A stretch of DNA of 11,494 bases from Halanaerobiales bacterium (GTDB taxonomy: Bacteria; Bacillota; Halanaerobiia; Halanaerobiales; M55B127), in contig JAIPEV010000041.1 of assembly GCA_021736965.1 (NCBI GenBank), positions 1-11,494 on the forward strand, given 5' to 3'. This document shows, piece after piece, positions 8,105 to 11,494 of the stretch (position 1 is its first letter; every line of letters begins with the position of its first letter). The position numbers were made by a program, and so were the translations under genes. Under the pieces are notes generated by a model. The model saw only the letters and a program-made list of their open reading frames with translations, was not told where the DNA came from and ran no database searches.

Positions 8105-8908
8105 ATGAAACTGTGTATTATAGGTTTAGGAAAAATTGGAACAGCAATGGTTCATGGAATATTAAATTCAAAACTTTATTCTAAAGAAGAGATAATAGGT
8201 TGTGATATTAATGTTAAGAACCTAAAAGATAATAAAAAGTATGAAAATATTGAAACAATTAATGATAATGTAGATGGAGCAAAAAGAGCAGATGCTATAT
8301 TACTTGCTGTTAAACCACAGGTGATTGACCATGTTTTAGAAGAAGTTAGTGAAGCAGTTAAAGGTAAGTTGGTAATATCTATTGCTGCAGGTATCAGTAA
8401 TTCTCACTTAAAAGAAAAACTACCTCTTGATGTAAGAACAATTAGAGTAATGCCAAATACCCCTATACTGGTAAAAGCAGGTATATCTGCAGTTGCTGCT
8501 GGAAGAAATGCTACTCAAGATGATATTAAGTTGGTTTATAAAATTTTTTCCGGTGTTGGTCAAGTTGTCAAGGTAGATGAAAAGTTAATGGATGCAATTA
8601 CAGGATTAAGTGGAAGTGGGCCTGCTTTTATCTATATTATGATAGAAGCCTTAGCAGATGGTGGAGTTTTAACCGGTATTTCAAGAGAACTTGCTATAAA
8701 ACTTACAGCTCAGACCATGTTAGGATCTGCTAAAATGGTGCTTGAAACTAAAAACCATCCAGGTTTACTTAAAGATATGGTACCATCCCCAGGTGGTACT
8801 TCTATTAGAGGAATTGAGGTATTAGAAAAGCATGGTATTAGAGGAATTCTAATTGATGCAGTAAAAGAAGCAACTTTAAGGTCTAAAGAATTAAATACAA
8901 TAAAATAA
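8105..8908 (+). CDS. proC: Pyrroline-5-carboxylate reductase
   Basis: ProC reduces pyrroline-5-carboxylate to L-proline with NAD(P)H, the last step of the pathway. The 267 residues are full length. The N-terminal Rossmann motif GLGKIG (7-12) is followed by AVKPQ (68-72) and RVMPNTP (114-120). The C-terminal dimer/active-site part has LSGSGPAF (168-175), EALADGGV (181-188) and VPSPGGTSIRG (226-236), all diagnostic. It starts 8 bases after proA, with purine-rich AGGGAGTAGGTGG (8088-8100) before the ATG, and completes a proBAC operon. No strong terminator follows. Confidence 0.97.
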   Translation: MKLCIIGLGKIGTAMVHGILNSKLYSKEEIIGCDINVKNLKDNKKYENIETINDNVDGAKRADAILLAVKPQVIDHVLEEVSEAVKGKLVISIAAGISNSHLKEKLPLDVRTIRVMPNTPILVKAGISAVAAGRNATQDDIKLVYKIFSGVGQVVKVDEKLMDAITGLSGSGPAFIYIMIEALADGGVLTGISRELAIKLTAQTMLGSAKMVLETKNHPGLLKDMVPSPGGTSIRGIEVLEKHGIRGILIDAVKEATLRSKELNTIK

Positions 8909-9079
8909 AAATTCATTAAGGGTATTTATATCAGTTAAGGTTTAAATAAACTTAAATAATTTTGTAGGAACATTCATTAATCATATAAGCAAATAATAAA
9001 AGGTATATAATAGATCTTATAGAAATAAAGTAATAAAAGAAATAACAAAAACTGTACTATATACTGTAAGGTGATATTA

Positions 9080-9979
9080 ATGAATAAAACAAAAGGGATA
9101 ATTCTAACAATATTTGCTACAATGAGCTTTGGTTTTATGCCACTTTATGCAAAAATTGCATATGCAAATGGCTTTAATCCTTATAGTTTTAGTTTATATA
9201 GATCATTATTTGCTTCCGTTGCTTTATATATTTTAATAAGAATCTATAAAATTGATATCAAGGTTAAAAAAAAGCAGCATATTACCTTATTTAAGATCAG
9301 TTTATTTGGTTACTCCATAATGATGTTGTCATTATACATGTCTTTTGTTTATATCTCATCAGGACTTGCGATGACTCTTCATTTTATTTACCCAGTTGTA
9401 GTAATGTTATCTTCAGTTTTTTTATATAAAGAAAAAATAGGCTATAAAAGGGTATTGGCTTTAATTATCTCGATACTGGGAATATATTTTTTAGTTGGTT
9501 TTGGTTCTTTTGAAACTATTAATATGTTTGGTTTTTGGCTTGCTTTGATTTCAGGTGTTCTTTATGCCTATTACATAATTATGGTTTCAAATAGTAACAT
9601 TAAAAATTTAAGTTCTTTTGTTATTACATTTTATCTTTCATTATATAACACATATATTCTTTTGATTATAACATTCTTGAGTAATAATATGAGCTATAAC
9701 TATAATTACAAAGGCCTTTTAAGTACAGTTGCAGTAGCTCTAACCTGTAACTTGTTTGGGATGGTAGCCTTTCAAACTGGACTTAAATTTATTAGTGCAA
9801 CAGCGGCATCGATCTTAAGTACATTTGAACCAATAACAAGCCTGATTATAGGTATTGTAATTTTCCATGAGTATCTAGCCTGGTATCACTTTTTAGGAAG
9901 TATATTTATCTTAACATCAGTTGTAATAGTTTCATTAACTGAAAGAAAGATAAAAAGAACAACAGATAAATCCAAAACT
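9080..9979 (+). CDS. EamA/DMT-superfamily permease
   Basis: This integral membrane protein of about 300 residues has roughly ten hydrophobic helices in two repeated halves, the EamA (DMT) pattern. Typical signatures are the N-terminal SFGFMPLYAKIAY, the first-half end HFIYPVVVMLSSVFLYKEKI, and the second-half end STFEPITSLIIGIVIFHEYL. It ends in a basic cytoplasmic tail (ERKIKRTTDKSKT). The family exports or imports metabolites such as amino acids; the substrate is not predictable here. Its position after proBAC does not by itself imply proline transport: 171 bases separate them. I chose ATG 9080 because the in-frame GTG at 9071 is part of the Shine-Dalgarno TAAGGTGAT (9067-9075). A TATAAT at 9006-9011 may be a -10 box, but no convincing -35 goes with it. 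Its TAA stop is at 9980-9982. Confidence 0.9.
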
Positions 9980-10031
9980 TAATTAAAAAAATAAAATGTG
10001 TAAAAAAAAGTGCAGATCAGTTTCAGAGGAA

Positions 10032-10063
10032 CATACTTTACGAGTAGTCATACAAAAAGTATG
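10032..10063 (+). repeat. Two mutually exclusive hairpins
   Basis: CATACTTT (10032-10039) pairs with AAAGTATG (10056-10063). Alternatively TCATAC (10048-10053) pairs with GTATGA (10059-10064) across AAAAA. Both use the same right arm, so only one can form. There is no T run after it, so it is not an ordinary terminator. GAGGAGGG follows directly, but no good reading frame follows that. Confidence 0.5.
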
Positions 10064-10144
10064 AGGAGGGATTCAAAAATAACCTGGATATCTTTTGATA
10101 ACATTTTATTAGAAATTTAACTTAAAATTAAAGAATTGTTAATT

Positions 10145-10248
10145 AATTATGGATAAACCGCTAATGTGGACAATTAAAGAACAAATTACCCACATTTCCC
10201 ACACCGTTTTTAAAAACTAAAGAACAAGTTTAGCAGATATCCACAATT
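10145..10248. repeat. Inverted-repeat-bounded cluster of DnaA-box-like 9-mers
   Basis: AATTATGGATA (10145-10155) and TATCCACAATT (10238-10248) match as inverted repeats at 10 of 11 bases. Between and over them are five 9-mers close to TTATCCACA. On the - strand: TTATCCATA (10148-10156) and TTGTCCACA (10165-10173). On the + strand: TTACCCACA (10186-10194), TTTCCCACA (10195-10203, directly abutting) and ATATCCACA (10237-10245). Four differ from the consensus at one base and one at two. A 16-base direct repeat (10172-10187 and 10215-10230) matches at 14 positions. It could be a DnaA-binding cluster, an iteron-like array, or the end of a relic mobile element; sequence alone does not decide. Confidence 0.5.
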
Positions 10249-10345
10249 ACGACTATGACTACAGCTAATGATTTAAATAGATCAAGCCCGTCATAATTAT
10301 CATATATTTATGGAGATTTATTATTAATCTCTAAACATATTACAC

Positions 10346-10353
10346 GAGGAGGG
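10346..10353 (+). promoter_or_regulatory. Ribosome binding site GAGGAGGG that points to an ATT start
   Basis: A strong Shine-Dalgarno lies 6 bases ahead of ATT at 10360. No ATG, GTG or TTG occurs in frame between the upstream stop (10294-10296) and ATG 10567, so this site decides the start of the methyltransferase. Confidence 0.75.
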
Positions 10354-10359
10354 TTAGCT

Positions 10360-10944
10360 ATTTCCAAAATAAATCAAGATAAAGTATACTTTACTGTTCA
10401 GCAGAATGTTGAGATAAATAAAAGAGATCAGTTTAAAAATATTCTTGATATTGGTGGTGGAGGAGAAGGAGTTATAGCTCAAATATATGGTGATAAGGTT
10501 GTAGCTATAGATATTGATGAAAAAGAACTTCTGGAAACACCTGATAATAAGTCCTTAAAAATAGTAATGGATGCAAGAAATATGGGTTTTATTGATCAAC
10601 AGTTTGATACAGCTATTTCATTTTTTTCTTTTATGTATATAAAAAATGATGATCTTAATAAAGTCTTTAAAGAAATACATAGAGTATTAAAACCAAAGGG
10701 TAGTTTTTTGATCTGGGATTTAATAATACCAGCTAAGAATGCCAAAGATAAAGATATCTTTGCAGCTAGATTAGAAGTAACTTGTGAAAATAAAATAATA
10801 AATACTGGATATGGATGTTTGTGGGATAGTAATGAACAAGATGTAAATAAGTTTATTAAACTAGCAAAAAAAAATAAATTTAAAATAATAGAAAGTAATC
10901 TAAAACAGGACCATTTTTATATTGAATTAGAAAAAACTAATTAA
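10360..10944 (+). CDS. Class I SAM-dependent methyltransferase, probable ATT start
   Basis: Read from ATT 10360, the protein has 194 residues and is a complete small class I methyltransferase. SAM motif I is ILDIGGGGEG (28-37), the acidic ribose-binding residue is in VAIDID (48-53), MDARNM follows (70-75), motif IV is FDTAISFFSFMYI (82-94), and RVLKPKGSFLIWD (108-120) is the post-motif region. The first ATG (10567) would begin at residue 70 and lose motif I, leaving a non-functional fragment. The in-frame upstream sequence is coding in character and is preceded by GAGGAGGG. ATT is a rare start (known for infC), so an alternative is a former ATG changed by mutation, weakening or silencing the gene. 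The substrate is unknown. A VOC protein follows 14 bases later, probably co-transcribed. Confidence 0.83.
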   Translation: MSKINQDKVYFTVQQNVEINKRDQFKNILDIGGGGEGVIAQIYGDKVVAIDIDEKELLETPDNKSLKIVMDARNMGFIDQQFDTAISFFSFMYIKNDDLNKVFKEIHRVLKPKGSFLIWDLIIPAKNAKDKDIFAARLEVTCENKIINTGYGCLWDSNEQDVNKFIKLAKKNKFKIIESNLKQDHFYIELEKTN

Positions 10945-10958
10945 AGGGAGAGATTAAA

Positions 10959-11327
10959 ATGGATTTTTTATTTAATACGATTCTTGTTTCAGACTTAGAA
11001 AAATCATTTAATTTTTATAAAGATATTATTGGACTTAACTTAGAGAAAAGATTTAAAACAGATAAGGAAGTTGAAATAATTTTTTTAGAAGATAGCAAAG
11101 GAAGCAGTCTTGAATTAATTAAATATGGGTCTAATCAAGATATTGATAAAAATATAAAATCAAAGGTTAAGATCGGTTTTGCAGTAGATAATCTTGATCA
11201 AACAATTAAAGATTTGAAAGATAAAAGAATAGAAATAATTGAGGGCCCAGTAGAGATCAAAAATGGTAGATTTATTGATATAAAGGATCCCAATGGAGTA
11301 TTAATTGGACTTTATGATTTTGAGTAA
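10959..11327 (+). CDS. VOC-superfamily (glyoxalase/bleomycin-resistance fold) protein
   Basis: This 122-residue, single-domain VOC protein has the two beta-alpha-beta-beta-beta repeats: first TILVSDLEKSFNFYKDIIGL (7-26) and LELIKYG (51-57), second GFAVDNLDQTIKDLK (73-87) and DPNGVLIGLYD (110-120). By rough alignment with glyoxalase I, only E52 of the four metal ligands remains; the first His is N6, the second His position is K71 or I72, and the last Glu is G117. It is therefore unlikely to be a metal-dependent lactoylglutathione lyase. A binding or different catalytic role is more likely. AAAGGGAGAG (10943-10952) precedes the ATG and overlaps the end of the methyltransferase gene. An insertion-sequence end lies 29 bases downstream. 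Confidence 0.87.
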   Translation: MDFLFNTILVSDLEKSFNFYKDIIGLNLEKRFKTDKEVEIIFLEDSKGSSLELIKYGSNQDIDKNIKSKVKIGFAVDNLDQTIKDLKDKRIEIIEGPVEIKNGRFIDIKDPNGVLIGLYDFE

Positions 11328-11356
11328 GTTTAAAAACAAGCTAAGTTAATAAATCA

Positions 11357-11380
11357 GGTTCTTCTCGCTTTCAGTTGGTA
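11357..11380. repeat. Putative terminal inverted repeat of the ISL3 element
   Basis: The sequence starts GGTTCTTCTCGCTTTCAGTT and lies 11 bases outside the transposase stop. Length is estimated, because the partner repeat is not in the window. Confidence 0.6.
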
Positions 11381-11390
11381 CAAAATGATT

Positions 11391-11494
11391 CTAGTTTCCT
11401 GGATAACACTGTTTTACTTTAAGTTTAAAATAATCTAAGTCATGATAACCAAAAGCAGTTCTTTTAATCTCTTTAATTTTATTGTTTACACCTT
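11391..11494 (-). CDS. ISL3-family transposase, C-terminal 33 residues (truncated by window edge)
   Basis: Read on the - strand from the window edge, the frame gives GVNNKIKEIKRTAFGYHDL and continues to a TAG at 11391-11393. The motif (E)GVNNKIKxIKRxxxGY followed by an aromatic/basic stretch is the well-known C-terminal signature of IS204/IS1001/IS1096/IS1165 (ISL3) transposases, including the last catalytic-domain residues. The first two bases of the window-edge codon (AA) fit GAA, the conserved Glu of the DDE triad region. Whether the element is intact cannot be told from this fragment. Confidence 0.87.
   Translation of the reverse strand, partial: GVNNKIKEIKRTAFGYHDLDYFKLKVKQCYPGN

Larger units (their letters stand above)
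9983..10345. other. Non-coding region between the permease and methyltransferase genes
   Basis: No convincing gene was found. The first part is A-rich. Two alternative hairpins lie at 10032-10063. A compact repeat cluster occupies 10145-10248 (separate entry). An 8-base-pair hairpin lies at 10311-10318/10326-10333, just ahead of the methyltransferase ribosome binding site. I recognise no known riboswitch or tRNA. The mid-part differs in texture from the neighbouring gene-poor DNA because it has C-rich CCCACA words, so it may be a relic of a mobile element. Confidence 0.55.
11357..11494 (-). mobile_element. One end of an ISL3-family insertion sequence (continues past window)
   Basis: A transposase C-terminus reads on the - strand toward this end, and GGTTCTTCTCGCTTTCAG begins at 11357. 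ISL3-family ends typically begin with GGxTCTTC-like sequence, so 11357 is the likely outer boundary. The 8 bases before it (ATAAATCA, 11349-11356) would be one copy of the usual 8-base target duplication, but the other copy is outside the window. Confidence 0.8.

Noticed and set aside
8710..8916. Open frame on the - strand over the end of proC
   Set aside because: It overlaps the most conserved part of ProC and has no independent support.
8936..8962. Terminator hairpin after proC (GGTTTAAATAAACTT)
   Set aside because: The stem is short, all A/T apart from one or two pairs, the loop is cramped, and no T run follows.
9071..9079. GTG at 9071 as permease start
   Set aside because: It is inside the ribosome binding site; ATG at 9080 is better placed.
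10567..10944. Methyltransferase beginning at ATG 10567
   Set aside because: It would lack SAM motif I, which is encoded in frame just upstream, and no ribosome binding site precedes this ATG.

Overview
The window is about 11.5 kb of very AT-rich DNA. Genes lie almost entirely on the + strand, with strong GGAGG/GGTGAT ribosome binding sites, Lys/Ile/Asn-rich proteins and a T-box riboswitch. This fits a low-GC Gram-positive anaerobe. The combination recalls the Halanaerobiales/Clostridia group, but that placement is an impression from composition and gene content, not a search result.

Layout. (1) 1-3771 is an apparent operon: the tail of an unrecognised gene, a membrane-anchored DUF6544-like protein (125-979), a class C beta-lactamase-fold serine hydrolase with four C-terminal membrane helices and a TTG start (1008-2915), and a COG1237-type metallo-beta-lactamase-fold hydrolase (2938-3771). 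(2) 3772-4209 is an AT-rich gap with several inverted repeats. (3) 4210-5621 is a tight pair: a stand-alone homocysteine S-methyltransferase domain protein and a 16-cysteine protein like the N-terminal Zn/[2Fe-2S] half of CopZ. (4) 5636-8908 is the proline regulon: promoter, proline-type T-box leader with intrinsic terminator, then proB, proA and proC. (5) 9080-9979 is an EamA/DMT-type permease. (6) 9983-10345 is non-coding and holds hairpins and a compact cluster of DnaA-box-like 9-mers inside an imperfect inverted repeat. (7) 10360-11327 is a class I SAM methyltransferase, apparently begun at a rare ATT codon, followed by a VOC/glyoxalase-fold protein. (8) 11357-11494 is one end of an ISL3-family insertion sequence, with the C-terminus of its transposase on the - strand; the rest lies outside the window.

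How the genes work together. proB-proA-proC encode the complete glutamate-to-proline route, and the T-box would let uncharged tRNA-Pro switch transcription on. Its specifier loop reads CCC(C), a proline codon in either register, so leader and operon agree independently. The Hcy-methyltransferase/CopZ-like pair suggests a methyl-transfer or metal/Fe-S function whose pairing is worth testing. The first operon looks envelope-related. Two starts were placed downstream of GTG codons that lie inside Shine-Dalgarno sequences (proB and the EamA gene). The methyltransferase was extended upstream because its SAM-binding motif I lies ahead of the first ATG.
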